This document shows, piece by piece, positions 52,442-61,241 of a stretch of 64,000 bases of DNA. The stretch lies in assembly GCA_026002855.1 (NCBI GenBank), contig BPGD01000001.1, positions 4,286,001 to 4,350,000 on the forward strand, in the 5' to 3' direction. The position numbers and the translations under genes are program-made. The notes below the pieces were generated by a model. That model ran no database searches, had not been told where the DNA came from, and saw only the letters and a program-made list of their open reading frames with translations. Source of the DNA: Bryobacteraceae bacterium. GTDB taxonomy: Bacteria > Acidobacteriota > Terriglobia > Bryobacterales > Bryobacteraceae. Position 1 is the stretch's first letter; every line of letters starts with the position of its first letter.

Positions 52442-54223
52442 TCAGCGGGGCGCCGCCGCGGCCTCATTCAGGTTCAGTCCCAGCCGCTCGGCCAGCACCG
52501 GCATCGGCAGTGCGCCTTCGAGCAGCGCCCGCCGGTGGAACTCGCCGGGCCGGAACGTCGCGCCCTCTTTGGCTTCGGCCGCTGCGCGCAGCTGCTTCCA
52601 GGCGAGGAAGCCGGCCCAATAACTCGGAAGCTGGCAGGAGCTGAGCTTCGCGCGCCGAAGCTTGGCCTGCGCCTCTTCCTTTTCCTGGAACGTCCGCTGG
52701 ATCATCAGCTCGAGCGCTTCCTGATCCGTCATGTTTTTCGTGTGGAGCCCGATGTCGAGGATCGTGTTCGCAACGGCCCGCAACAGTTGCTTATAGTGGA
52801 CGAGCCGGAGCTCCGGGTCCCCGCCGAGATAGCCTTCGCGGACCATCAGGTCGGTCGCATACACGGCCCATCCTTCCACATAGGCGCCGTCGCCGAACAG
52901 CGACCGGAGCACGCGGCGCGGCGCAGGCTGGACCTGGGCCGCGTATTCGAACTGCAACCAGTGGCCGGGAATCGCCTCATGGATGGTGAGCAGCCGCAGG
53001 CCGTAATCGTTATATTCGCGCAGCTTCGACTCGACGCGATCCTTCGGCCAGCCCGGCGGGATGGGCGTCAGCCAGTAAAAAGCCCCGAGTTCTGGCTGTA
53101 ATGGCGGCGCGGGATTGAATCCGCCGACGGCATAAATGCCACGCATGAATGGCGGAGTTTCCATGATTTTCAGATTGTCATTGGGCGGCAGCGGAACGAT
53201 TTTATCGCCATGGGCACGAAGAAATTCACGGACTTCTTCCAGGCTCTTCTGCGCTTCCTGAAAGTATGTTTCGGGCCGCGGGTGTTTTTCGGAGATCCTG
53301 CCGAGCACCTCGCCGACGATCAGGTTCAAGTCCACCGGATCGCGGTGGCGGGGGAAGTATTTCCCATGCAACGGCGAGGCTGTTTTGAACATTTCGCGCC
53401 GCAGCGTTGCCAGGTCCTGTTCGGCCTGCTTCAGGAGCTGCTCCGGCGTTGTCAGCCCGCCGAAGACGATCCGGAACTTGCGCGCATATTTCTCCGGCCC
53501 CAGCCGCCAGCCTTCCGGGCCGGCATCCTTCAGCGTTTTCAGATGGGCATTGAAGGCGCGCATTGAGTCCGTGGCGCGCGCGGCGGCGGCGCGGAACCGC
53601 TCCGAAAGCTCCGCAGGCACCTTCGGGGCAAATTCTTTCTCAATGAGGCCGATGGTTCCATCGTTTTCCTCGATGGCAGTCTGCGTCCAGACCGGGTTGG
53701 AGGATTCCAGGTTTGCCCTGGCGGCCTCGATGAGCGACGGCACGGCTTCCAGCCGCGCCACTATGTGGCGCCAGCGCTCGGCCGCGGGAGCGTAGTCCAC
53801 CGCATAGGGCGTGAACAGCGCATTGCCGATGAGTTCCACGTACAGGGTGGGGTTGAGCTTCCAGCCCCGCTCGGTGTCGAGGTCGAACAGGCCGGCTTCG
53901 CAGAGGTTTTTCATCAGGCCGAGGTCGGCGCGCTCCTCGGGGCCGAGCCTGGACTCGTCGATGCGGCTCAGCCGATCCTGCCAGGAGCGCCAGTGCCGGC
54001 GGCGCGCTTCGACGCCGGCGGCCGTCCAGTCGTCGAGTTTTTCGTCGAGAACCACGCCCTGGTGACGGTGATAGCCGGCGCTGGTGGCGGTGACGGGCGA
54101 CAGCGCCAGCGTCGTGCGGACAAACTCGTCGGTCATGGAGATGAAATCCTGCGGCCGGACTTCCCTCTTGCCGCAGCCGGCCAGCAGGAGCGCGGCCGCC
54201 GCCAGAAATACGACGCGTTTCAT
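52442..54223 (-). CDS. DUF885-family lipoprotein peptidase
   Basis: The start at 54223 gives a lipoprotein signal (MKRVVFLAAAALLLAGCGKR, lipobox LAGC). The ~593-residue product is a helical DUF885 protein: SRIDESRLGPEERADLGLMK, EKYARKFRIVFGGLTTPEQL, PPFMRGIYAVGGFNPAPPLQ. The metal-site motif LLTIHEAIPGHWLQFEYA corresponds to HExxPGH, with VEGWAVYATDLMVREGY following (downstream Glu). Family members act as secreted metallo-carboxypeptidases or angiotensin-converting-enzyme-like peptidases. It probably degrades peptides at the envelope. It lies 75 bases after an outer-membrane protein gene on the same strand. Confidence 0.88.
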   Translation of the reverse strand: MKRVVFLAAAALLLAGCGKREVRPQDFISMTDEFVRTTLALSPVTATSAGYHRHQGVVLDEKLDDWTAAGVEARRRHWRSWQDRLSRIDESRLGPEERADLGLMKNLCEAGLFDLDTERGWKLNPTLYVELIGNALFTPYAVDYAPAAERWRHIVARLEAVPSLIEAARANLESSNPVWTQTAIEENDGTIGLIEKEFAPKVPAELSERFRAAAARATDSMRAFNAHLKTLKDAGPEGWRLGPEKYARKFRIVFGGLTTPEQLLKQAEQDLATLRREMFKTASPLHGKYFPRHRDPVDLNLIVGEVLGRISEKHPRPETYFQEAQKSLEEVREFLRAHGDKIVPLPPNDNLKIMETPPFMRGIYAVGGFNPAPPLQPELGAFYWLTPIPPGWPKDRVESKLREYNDYGLRLLTIHEAIPGHWLQFEYAAQVQPAPRRVLRSLFGDGAYVEGWAVYATDLMVREGYLGGDPELRLVHYKQLLRAVANTILDIGLHTKNMTDQEALELMIQRTFQEKEEAQAKLRRAKLSSCQLPSYWAGFLAWKQLRAAAEAKEGATFRPGEFHRRALLEGALPMPVLAERLGLNLNEAAAAPR

Positions 54224-54297
54224 GGTTTCAGCTCCAGTGTACCCGTGGAGCGGTCCACACTGGAGCCTGAAGACTGCCGGGAGAATTCCCGACCGGG

Positions 54298-54948
54298 TCA
54301 GAGACCGATGCCCAAAAAGAGATCCACCTGGTTGCGAGATGGAAGCCACTGGCCGGAGGTCCAGCGCGTGAACCGGATCTCTGGAGTCAAGCGGAGGCGG
54401 GCCGGGCCGCGCAGACGGAGGCCGCCGGTGACGATCACGCCGCCGGTGTTGTCTGAGACCCGCCTGGTGCGGGTTACGGCGGGACTGAAGGGGGGCGGTC
54501 CGATTTCGTTATATGTGGTGACGATAGTTTCTGGCGAAGGGACGTGGCTCCAAACGCCGCCGGCCCCGAGAAACGGACGAACGCGCCGGGCGCCCCAGCC
54601 GCGGCTGAGCACGAGCGGAACCTCCCATCGGGAGCCGCGAATCAGCTCCGTTTGCCAGAACGCCGGACCGGTGGAGACGGTTTCCGACCGCCAGAAACGC
54701 CGGTAGAGGAAGCCGGACTCGAGCCGCAGCCTTCCGGGCAGAGCCACTTCGGCAGACGGGCCGATGGAAAAGCGGTTCTGGCCGAGGCGGCTGTCAAAAG
54801 TCGCGCCGCGCCCCGCGCGGAAAGCGGATTCGCGGTTGTCGGTCAGAAGCAGGCCGGATTTCACCCCAAAATAGAAGCGGTTTTCCTGCGCGGTGGCGGC
54901 GGCCATCGCAAAAAGGACGGCAAATGCCGTGCGGGTCGGAATTTTCAC
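54298..54948 (-). CDS. Outer-membrane beta-barrel protein, small
   Basis: The 216-residue product has a signal peptide (MKIPTRTAFAVLFAMAAATAQ) and alternating amphipathic strands (NRFYFGVKSGLLLTDN, GRLRLESGFLYRRFWRSETV, VRPFLGAGGVWSHVPSP, GGVIVTGGLRLRGPARLRLT). It ends NQVDLFLGIGL. This matches porin-family/OmpA-like 8-strand barrels found in Acidobacteria. No ligand is evident. It is upstream of the DUF885 gene, with a possible common transcript. Confidence 0.72.
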   Translation of the reverse strand: MKIPTRTAFAVLFAMAAATAQENRFYFGVKSGLLLTDNRESAFRAGRGATFDSRLGQNRFSIGPSAEVALPGRLRLESGFLYRRFWRSETVSTGPAFWQTELIRGSRWEVPLVLSRGWGARRVRPFLGAGGVWSHVPSPETIVTTYNEIGPPPFSPAVTRTRRVSDNTGGVIVTGGLRLRGPARLRLTPEIRFTRWTSGQWLPSRNQVDLFLGIGL

Positions 54949-55089
54949 TGACTCTCAGGACGCGCGCCGGGCGTGGAAAGTTCCCGCGGCAGCGCGCGGA
55001 GGAAAGAATTCTGAGGCGCGAATACCCGGGCTCAATGCTCGAAAATGCAATGGCTCGATGGGAAATGGCGGCGAGGTTTCCGGCGCACT

Positions 55090-55494
55090 TCACCACTCGT
55101 TGTATGGCGTGCCTTCGAGCGAGCGCCGTGTGGACCGGGACCGGACGTCGAAAATGCCGGGTTCGCTCTGGCTGACGCTGGAAACGGCCTCTTCCATGAT
55201 GATTTCCCAGTCCGCCTGGCCGGTCATCGGATCGATGGGGATCTGCCGGAGATAGCCCTCGCGGACGAGATCTTCGAGCGATTGCGGCGCCTTGCCCTTG
55301 TCGTACGTGTATTCGTCGATCACCGTGCGCAGGGTGAACAGGTTCTGCCGCAGGACGGTCTCGCGGGCGCGAATGACCGATTTCTGGTACATCGGCACGG
55401 CCACCGACACGAGCACGGCGATGATCGCCATGACGATCATCAGCTCGATCAGCGTGAAACCGCTCCTTCTACCACTCCGAATACGGCGTGCCAT
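55090..55494 (-). CDS. Type II secretion/type IV pilus pseudopilin (GspG-like)
   Basis: The start at 55494 (MARRIRSGRRSGFTLIELMI) overlaps the preceding gene by 26 bases. It gives the prepilin peptidase site G^FTLIE with Glu5, a hydrophobic helix VMAIIAVLVSVAVPMYQKSV, and the major-pseudopilin pattern (LFTLRTVIDEYTYDKGKAPQ, LVREGYLRQIPIDPMTG). The C-terminus FDVRSRSTRR...GTPYNEW resembles GspG calcium-site tails of acidobacterial proteins. It is the last gene of the secretin-pseudopilin operon. Confidence 0.87.
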   Translation of the reverse strand: MARRIRSGRRSGFTLIELMIVMAIIAVLVSVAVPMYQKSVIRARETVLRQNLFTLRTVIDEYTYDKGKAPQSLEDLVREGYLRQIPIDPMTGQADWEIIMEEAVSSVSQSEPGIFDVRSRSTRRSLEGTPYNEW

Positions 55495-55948
55495 CGGGCG
55501 CCCTTTCCATGGATTTCGTGTAGACATCGAAGACGTTCTGGCCGCCCCAGGAGGTGGAGCGCGGGTCGTCCTGGGTGGAACGCAGGCCCCAGTCAGTGGA
55601 ATTCGTGAACGGATCCCGCGGAATGCGGCGGAGGAAGCGGATTTTTTTGCCGGTGGGATCGTTGGCCAGTTTTACGCCCTCGACGAGCTGTTCGAGCGAC
55701 TCGGGATAGCATTCCGCGCCGAGTTTTTTCTCGATGCCGCCTTTTTCGCAGGTGTCCTTGTAACGGTCGATGGCGGAGCGAATTTCGCGCAGCGCGTAGC
55801 GGAGTTCGCGCTCTTTTTCGCGCCGCACGCGGTAGCGGGCCAGCGGCACGGCGAGCGCGGTAAGGAACATCAGCAGCGTGAAGGCAACAATCAGCTCGAC
55901 AAGCGTCAGCCCGAATTCCCTTCTTCCGATGGCGCGTCTGCGGTTCAT
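55469..55948 (-). CDS. Type II secretion/type IV pilus pseudopilin
   Basis: The 159-residue product has a short leader and prepilin site (RREFGLTLVELIVAFTLLMF) with Glu in the +5 position, then a hydrophobic helix and a globular part (LREIRSAIDRYKDTCEKGGI, YPESLEQLVEGVKLAND). Its tail VFDVYTKSMERAPDGTPYSEW parallels that of the next pseudopilin. The start overlaps the secretin stop by 4 bases, so it is translated in tandem with it. A long insert with two cysteines (DTCEKG, GAECYP) distinguishes it from its neighbour. Confidence 0.87.
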   Translation of the reverse strand: MNRRRAIGRREFGLTLVELIVAFTLLMFLTALAVPLARYRVRREKERELRYALREIRSAIDRYKDTCEKGGIEKKLGAECYPESLEQLVEGVKLANDPTGKKIRFLRRIPRDPFTNSTDWGLRSTQDDPRSTSWGGQNVFDVYTKSMERAPDGTPYSEW

Positions 55949-58335
55949 GGCACCTGCACGGTCACCGACGGCGGCGCGGCGGCCATCGCTTCCAGCCGCG
56001 CGTCGCGCAACGAGATCTCTTCCACGCGGATGGCCGCCTGGCCGCGCGCCACGGCCTGAAAGCGCAGCTCGACAAGAATGCCGGAGCCGGAGATGCCGCC
56101 GGCGCCGGGCACCCGGTTCATGTTGATGATGACGAGGCCCGAGGCCTCATCGCGCGTGTCGGAAAAGGTGACCTGCTGGCCGTCGCCGCCGAGGAACGGC
56201 CCCCGTTGGACGTCGAGCAGCCGCAGCAGCTGAGGATCATAGCGGAGGCGCATCGGCGCGCTGAACAGGTCGCTGACGTTGTCCACCATCAGGCGCACGG
56301 TGAAGGTGGAATTCAGCGCTGGCTGGCCCGTAGAGGGCGCCAGCGTCAGCACGGGTGCAGCGGGGCGTTCCTCAGCGGGATGGTCCGCCTTGGGCTCGGG
56401 CCGGGCGGGCGCTTCGAGTGCGGGTTCTGCCGGAACCGACGGCGCCGGCGGCGGGGACTGCGGCCTGGCCGGCGCGGGCGTGCCCGGTACCAGCGGCGTG
56501 CGCACCGGCTCGCCGGGCTGGCGCGCGGGTTCCTGGTCCGCCGCCTCCCGCTGATCCTCGTCCTCGGGGGCGAAGCTGACCTTGTAAATCGTGTCGGCGC
56601 CGCTGGCAACAGGGCGCAGGCTTTCGGCGGTGATCTCCGGCGAACGCACGAGGCGGGGCACAAGTGCCACCAGCAGATCGGAGTTTGCGTTTTCGAGATT
56701 CTCACTGGAAAACAGGCGTCCGAGCACCGGGATGTTCATCAGACCGGGTACGCCGGAGCGGGTCCTGGAGACGTTGGCCTGCATCAGGCCGCCAATCAGC
56801 GTCACCTCGCCTTCGCGGGCGCGGATGATGTGGGTGACTTTCCTCTGGCCGATCACCGGCTGCGACAGGCCGCCAACGTCAATCCGCTCGCGGATGTTGG
56901 AAATCTCGAATTCCACCTGGAGCGAGATCTCATCGCCATGAATGCGCGGGGTAAGATCCACATTGATGCCCACCTCGGCGAACTGGAACTGCGTGGACAC
57001 AAGCGGCGAAACGCCCACGCCGCCGATGCCCGGCTGGAAAGAGCCGGTCGCGTACGGATAGCGGTCGCCCAGCCGCAGCGTCGCCTTCTGGCCGTCGACG
57101 GCGCGCACCTGCGGAGTGGTCAGCACGCGCGTCTGACGGTCGCTCAGCAGTGCCTGGACCAGAAAGCTGGGCACGACGACGCTCCAGTCGCTGCTGGTCA
57201 GGTCCTTGATCTGGTTGAGAGGCACGGCCCCGGAGGTGCCGCCGGTGAAGCTCACCGGCGAGCCAAGGCCGGGCTTGCCGCCCGACAGCGGCGTCAGCGC
57301 CAGATCGCGGGTACGGGTGCGGTTGGCCTCCATGACCAGCACATCGACCACGACTTCCGGCTTGGGCTTGTCCAGATCGAGCAGGACCTTTTCAGCCAGG
57401 GCGATCTGGTCGGCCGTGCCGCGGACCACGATCGCATACTGCGAGTTCACCGGGAACACCTTGCGCACGTCGGTCACCGTGCGCATGGCGGTCATGATTT
57501 CCGTCAATTCCTGGTTGTTGTAAACGTTCTGGAGATAAAAAATCCGCGTGACATATTCTTCATAATCGCGTCTTTTTGTGGGATTATCCTGGGTAACAAA
57601 GATCGTGTTTTGAGAGAGCGGCTTGTAGAAAGTCTTGGTGAGCAGGCTGATGTAATTGAGAGCCTCATCCAGCGAAGTATGGTTCAGGTCGATGGAATAG
57701 CGCCGCGCGTCCTGGAGTTCCGCGTCAAAAAGGACATTGATTCCGGCCAGTTTTCCGACCGTTTCGTACATGACCCGCGCCGGCTGGTTGACGATTTTCA
57801 GCCCGGCAATTTTCCGGTTGGCGGGCCGGAGCACCGGCACCTCGAGAAGCCGGGCGGCGCGCCGCTGCGCCTCGCGGCGGGCGAGCTCGGCCTCGGTCAG
57901 GCCCCGCTCCTCGGGGGGCGGCGCGGTCTCGCCCGGTTTGGCCTGCTGCTTCTTCTCGCGCTCGATCATCTGCTGGGTGCGCCGCAGCTCCTGCTCGGCG
58001 ATGCTGGAGCCGGGGTCGATGGCGAAGGCCTTCTGAAACTCCGCCAGCGCCTCCTCCAGTTTGCCCTCGCGGCGCAGCTTCTGGCCGAGATCGACGTGGC
58101 GCTGGCTGGAGGCGAAGCGCGCGCGGCGGACGTGGAGAAGGTAGGCGGCATCGGAGGGGTCGAGCGCGAGGGCGCGCTCGTACAGCTCGAGCGCCGCGTC
58201 ATAGTCGCCGCGGGCCTCGGCCTGCTTGCCCTGCTGGAGGAACTTCTCCGCCTTGCGGTTGGCGGCCTCGGCACCAGGCGCCAGGGCCAACGAGACGACC
58301 GCAAGCATCAACGCTAACTGCTTCATCTTGGGCAT
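55945..58335 (-). CDS. Secretin (GspD/PilQ-like) with N-terminal TPR and C-terminal cohesin-like domain
   Basis: The start at 58335 (MPKMKQLALMLAVVSLALAP) was chosen for its signal peptide; ATG 58326 is also possible. The 796-residue protein contains TPRs (GDYDAALELYERALALDPSD, GKLEEALAEFQKAFAIDPGS) and a basic linker. A secretin N-domain follows (VMYETVGKLAGINVLFDAEL, EALNYISLLTKTFYKPL), then YEEYVTRIFYLQNVYNNQEL. The secretin channel domain has VLTTPQVRAVDGQKATLRLG, GINVDLTPRIHGDEISLQVE, EVTLIGGLMQANVSRTRSGV and LGRLFSSENLENANSDLLVA. A Pro-rich linker leads to a cohesin-like beta domain (LMVDNVSDLFSAPMRLRYDP) to the end. It forms the outer-membrane channel for type II-like secretion or pili, and heads an operon with two pseudopilins. 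Confidence 0.9.
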   Translation of the reverse strand: MPKMKQLALMLAVVSLALAPGAEAANRKAEKFLQQGKQAEARGDYDAALELYERALALDPSDAAYLLHVRRARFASSQRHVDLGQKLRREGKLEEALAEFQKAFAIDPGSSIAEQELRRTQQMIEREKKQQAKPGETAPPPEERGLTEAELARREAQRRAARLLEVPVLRPANRKIAGLKIVNQPARVMYETVGKLAGINVLFDAELQDARRYSIDLNHTSLDEALNYISLLTKTFYKPLSQNTIFVTQDNPTKRRDYEEYVTRIFYLQNVYNNQELTEIMTAMRTVTDVRKVFPVNSQYAIVVRGTADQIALAEKVLLDLDKPKPEVVVDVLVMEANRTRTRDLALTPLSGGKPGLGSPVSFTGGTSGAVPLNQIKDLTSSDWSVVVPSFLVQALLSDRQTRVLTTPQVRAVDGQKATLRLGDRYPYATGSFQPGIGGVGVSPLVSTQFQFAEVGINVDLTPRIHGDEISLQVEFEISNIRERIDVGGLSQPVIGQRKVTHIIRAREGEVTLIGGLMQANVSRTRSGVPGLMNIPVLGRLFSSENLENANSDLLVALVPRLVRSPEITAESLRPVASGADTIYKVSFAPEDEDQREAADQEPARQPGEPVRTPLVPGTPAPARPQSPPPAPSVPAEPALEAPARPEPKADHPAEERPAAPVLTLAPSTGQPALNSTFTVRLMVDNVSDLFSAPMRLRYDPQLLRLLDVQRGPFLGGDGQQVTFSDTRDEASGLVIINMNRVPGAGGISGSGILVELRFQAVARGQAAIRVEEISLRDARLEAMAAAPPSVTVQVP

Positions 58336-58456
58336 GTTAGGACATCCGCTTTCGCCGGCGCGTGCTACACTGAGACTTTGGGCAGTCCCCGGCGCCGCGC
58401 CGAGAGTCTCCATTGGGGATGACGAACGAGGCACCGGGCGCGTGGAGAGAAATTCT

Positions 58457-58942
58457 TTGGGCGAGAACGCAGCTCCAATCCGGGTCGTCAGCGAGAACCG
58501 CCGGGCCTTCCACGACTACCACGTCCTGGAAAAGCTCGAGGCCGGCCTTGCGCTCACCGGCACCGAGATCAAGTCCGCGCGGCAGGGCAAGGTGCAGTTG
58601 CGCGATGCCTACGCCGATGTCATCGACGGCGAGGCCTGGCTGCTCAACGCCCACTTCAGCCCGTATTCACACGGCAACATCTGGAATCACGAACCGACGC
58701 GCAGGCGCAAGCTGCTGCTGCACCGGCAGGAGATCGACAAACTGGCTTCGAAGGTCCTCGAGAAGGGCCTCACGCTCATCCCGCTGCGGCTGTACCTCAA
58801 GAAAGGACGGCTGAAGTGCGAACTCGGCGTTTGCCGCGGCAAGAAGCTGCACGACAAGCGCCAGGCCGAACAGGCGCGCGAGAAAGAGATGGAAGCCCGC
58901 AAGGCGATGAGCCTCAGAAATACCAGGAGGATCAGGGACTGA
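58457..58942 (+). CDS. smpB: SsrA-binding protein
   Basis: The TTG at 58457 is preferred: GGAGAGA lies 6 bases upstream and the product (LGENAAPIRVVSENRRAFHD) has the normal 161-residue length; the frame upstream is unrelated. SmpB hallmarks are VLEKLEAGLALTGTEIKSAR, LRDAYADVIDGEAWLLNAHF, YSHGNIWNHEPTRRRKLLLH and LKKGRLKCELGVCRGKKLHD. It binds tmRNA to rescue stalled ribosomes. It is divergent from the secretin operon and followed one base after its stop by pepA. Confidence 0.95.
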   Translation: MGENAAPIRVVSENRRAFHDYHVLEKLEAGLALTGTEIKSARQGKVQLRDAYADVIDGEAWLLNAHFSPYSHGNIWNHEPTRRRKLLLHRQEIDKLASKVLEKGLTLIPLRLYLKKGRLKCELGVCRGKKLHDKRQAEQAREKEMEARKAMSLRNTRRIRD

Positions 58943-58943
58943 A

Positions 58944-60416
58944 ATGGAATTCGTTTTGACCACCACCTGCAGCCGGGAGATCGAAACGCCGGCCCTCGCG
59001 ATGCTGTGCTTCAGCGACGAGCCGCCTGCGGAGGAGACCGCCGGCGGCGTCCTGCGGATGCTGTATGAGAGCGGCGAGTTCACCGGGAAGGCGAACGAGA
59101 CGGCCGTGGTGCACCGCCCCGAAGGCATGAAGGCGCAGCGACTGCTCCTGATCGGCTGCGGCGAAAAAGGCAAATTCACGCCGGCGCAGATGCGGCAGGC
59201 GGGCGGCGTGATGGCGCGCGCTCTTCAGGCGCGTTCCATCCAGCAGGCAGCCATCCAATTGAAGCATCCCGCCAACGACCCGCCAATGCTGCGCGCCCTC
59301 GTGGAAGGACTCATCACCGGCAGCTTCGAGCCGGACCAGTACAAGACGGAGAAGAAAAACGGCGGCAAGCCGCTCGAGCGGGTGGAAGTCTCCTGTATCG
59401 AAATCACGCCCGGCATGCAGGCGGCGCTGGAGACGGCGCGCGTTGTCGGCGAAGCGCAGAACTGGACGCGCGCGCTGGTGAACGAGCCCGGCAACGTGCT
59501 GACGCCGCGCGCGCTGGGCGACCGCGCCCGCGCGCTGGCCGAAGAGTGCGGCCTCGAATGCGAAGTTCTTGACGAGCCGCGGATGCGCCAGCTCGGCTTC
59601 AATACGCTGCTCGGCGTGGCGCAGGGATCGGCCGAACCGCCGGTGATGATCGTGATGCGCTACCGGCCGGAGGCGCCTGCCACCGGGGACCATCTCGCGC
59701 TGGTGGGCAAAGGAGTCACCTTCGACACGGGCGGCATTTCGATCAAGCCGAGCGACGGCATGGAAAAGATGAAGTACGACATGGCCGGCGCGGCGGCGGT
59801 GCTGGGCGCGATGCGCGCCATCGCGCGGCTGAAGCCGCCGGTGACGGTCACTGCCTGCGCCCCGTGTGTCGAAAACATGCCGGGGCCGAAGGCGCAGCGG
59901 CCGGGCGACATCGTCAAAACATTCCAGGGCAAAACCGTTGAAGTGCTGAACACGGACGCCGAAGGCCGGCTCATTCTGGCCGACGCGCTCACCTACATGG
60001 CGCGGCAGGGCGCCACGCACCTGGCCGACGCGGCCACGCTCACCGGAGCGATCGCGGTGGCGCTGGGCCATCTCTATGCGGGCGCGTTTTCCAATGACGA
60101 AGCCTGGCAGCAACGGGTTCTCGAAGCGGCCCGCGCGGCCGGCGAGCGCATCTGGGCCTTTCCCATGGACGCCGAATACCGCGAGCTGCTCAAAACGCCG
60201 TTTGCCGACGTGGCCAACATCGGCGGCCGCTGGGGCGGTTCGATCACGGCAGCGAAATTCCTGGAAGAATTCGTCGAGGGCAAGCCGTGGGTGCACCTGG
60301 ACATCGCCGGCGTGGCGTGGCTCGAGGAGGCCAAGCCGTGGATGGCCAAGGGCCCCACGGGCTTCGGCGTGCGCACCTTCGCCGAACTGGCCTCAGGCTG
60401 GACTCAGAAATCGTGA
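58944..60416 (+). CDS. pepA: Leucyl aminopeptidase (M17)
   Basis: The start lies one base after the smpB stop. The 490-residue enzyme has the M17 order: an N-terminal regulatory domain, then NWTRALVNEPGNVLTPRALG, LALVGKGVTFDTGGISIKPS (metal and Lys), MEKMKYDMAGAAAVLGAMRA, and the signature VLNTDAEGRLILADALTYMA. The C-terminal part includes FPMDAEYRELLKTPFADVAN and SITAAKFLEEFVEGKPWVHL. It removes N-terminal residues from peptides in the cytosol with two metal ions. The adjacency with smpB fits degradation of rescued peptides, but that is an inference. Confidence 0.94.
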   Translation: MEFVLTTTCSREIETPALAMLCFSDEPPAEETAGGVLRMLYESGEFTGKANETAVVHRPEGMKAQRLLLIGCGEKGKFTPAQMRQAGGVMARALQARSIQQAAIQLKHPANDPPMLRALVEGLITGSFEPDQYKTEKKNGGKPLERVEVSCIEITPGMQAALETARVVGEAQNWTRALVNEPGNVLTPRALGDRARALAEECGLECEVLDEPRMRQLGFNTLLGVAQGSAEPPVMIVMRYRPEAPATGDHLALVGKGVTFDTGGISIKPSDGMEKMKYDMAGAAAVLGAMRAIARLKPPVTVTACAPCVENMPGPKAQRPGDIVKTFQGKTVEVLNTDAEGRLILADALTYMARQGATHLADAATLTGAIAVALGHLYAGAFSNDEAWQQRVLEAARAAGERIWAFPMDAEYRELLKTPFADVANIGGRWGGSITAAKFLEEFVEGKPWVHLDIAGVAWLEEAKPWMAKGPTGFGVRTFAELASGWTQKS

Positions 60417-60421
60417 GCCGG

Positions 60422-61237
60422 ATGAGGGCCGCTCCGAGCGGGCCGGCGGCCACAACGTCCGGCCCTCCGATCATCGAGTTTGAAAACGTCACCATCTGCC
60501 GGGACGGAACGGAGGCGCTTTCCGGCGTCTCGTTCCGCATTCACGCGGGCGAGCATACGGCGATCCTCGGGCCCAACGGAAGCGGCAAATCCACCCTGAT
60601 CAAGGCGCTCACACGCGAGCTGTACCCGCGCCATCCGGACCGCTCGCGCGTGCGTCTTTGGGGACGCGAGACGTGGCGCCTGTTCGAGCTGCGCTCCCTG
60701 CTCGGAATCGTGACCAATGACCTGGTCCGCGATTGCACGCGGCCCCATTCCGCGCTGGAAACGGTATTGAGCGGGTTCTTTTCGAGCATCGGCATCTGGC
60801 CCAACCACCATGTGACGCCGGAGATGGAGCGCCGCGCCATGGAGGCGCTGCGCTTTTTCGATCTGGACCACCTGGCCGGGCGGGCGATGACGGAAATGTC
60901 CTCGGGCGAGGTGCGGCGGGCGGTGCTGGCCCGCGCCCTGGTCCATGACCCGCAGGCGCTCCTGCTGGACGAGCCGGCCAACTCGCTCGACATCCGCGCC
61001 CAGCGCGAGGTGCGCGAGGCGATGCAGCGGCTGGCGCGGGCGGGCGTCACCATCATTCTGGTGACCCATCATCTGCCCGATATCATCCCGGAAATTGGCC
61101 GCGCCATTCTGCTGAAAAACGGGCGGATTTTCTTTGACGGCCCGAAAAAAAGCGCGCTGATTCCGGAACGGCTCAGCGCGCTTTTCGGCGTAAGCGTGCG
61201 TCTGGAGGAGGCCGGCGGCTGCTACCGGATGTGGTGA
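60422..61237 (+). CDS. ABC transporter ATP-binding protein
   Basis: ATG 60422 follows the pepA stop by five bases; a GTG at 60413 overlapping the stop is an alternative. The 271-residue ATPase has Walker A AILGPNGSGKSTLIKALTRE, a degenerate signature MTEMSSGEVRRAVLARALVH (SSGE instead of SGGQ), Walker B ALLLDEPANSLDIRAQREV and switch His VTHHLPDIIPEIGRAILLKN. No permease is encoded nearby. It resembles stand-alone YlmA/ModF-type ATPases. It is convergent with the tricorn-like gene, four bases away. Confidence 0.87.
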   Translation: MRAAPSGPAATTSGPPIIEFENVTICRDGTEALSGVSFRIHAGEHTAILGPNGSGKSTLIKALTRELYPRHPDRSRVRLWGRETWRLFELRSLLGIVTNDLVRDCTRPHSALETVLSGFFSSIGIWPNHHVTPEMERRAMEALRFFDLDHLAGRAMTEMSSGEVRRAVLARALVHDPQALLLDEPANSLDIRAQREVREAMQRLARAGVTIILVTHHLPDIIPEIGRAILLKNGRIFFDGPKKSALIPERLSALFGVSVRLEEAGGCYRMW

Positions 61238-61241
61238 GCCG

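Noticed and set aside
56206-58317. 703-residue plus-strand frame opposite the secretin
   Set aside because: Antisense shadow of the secretin gene, His/Arg-rich and without recognisable domains.
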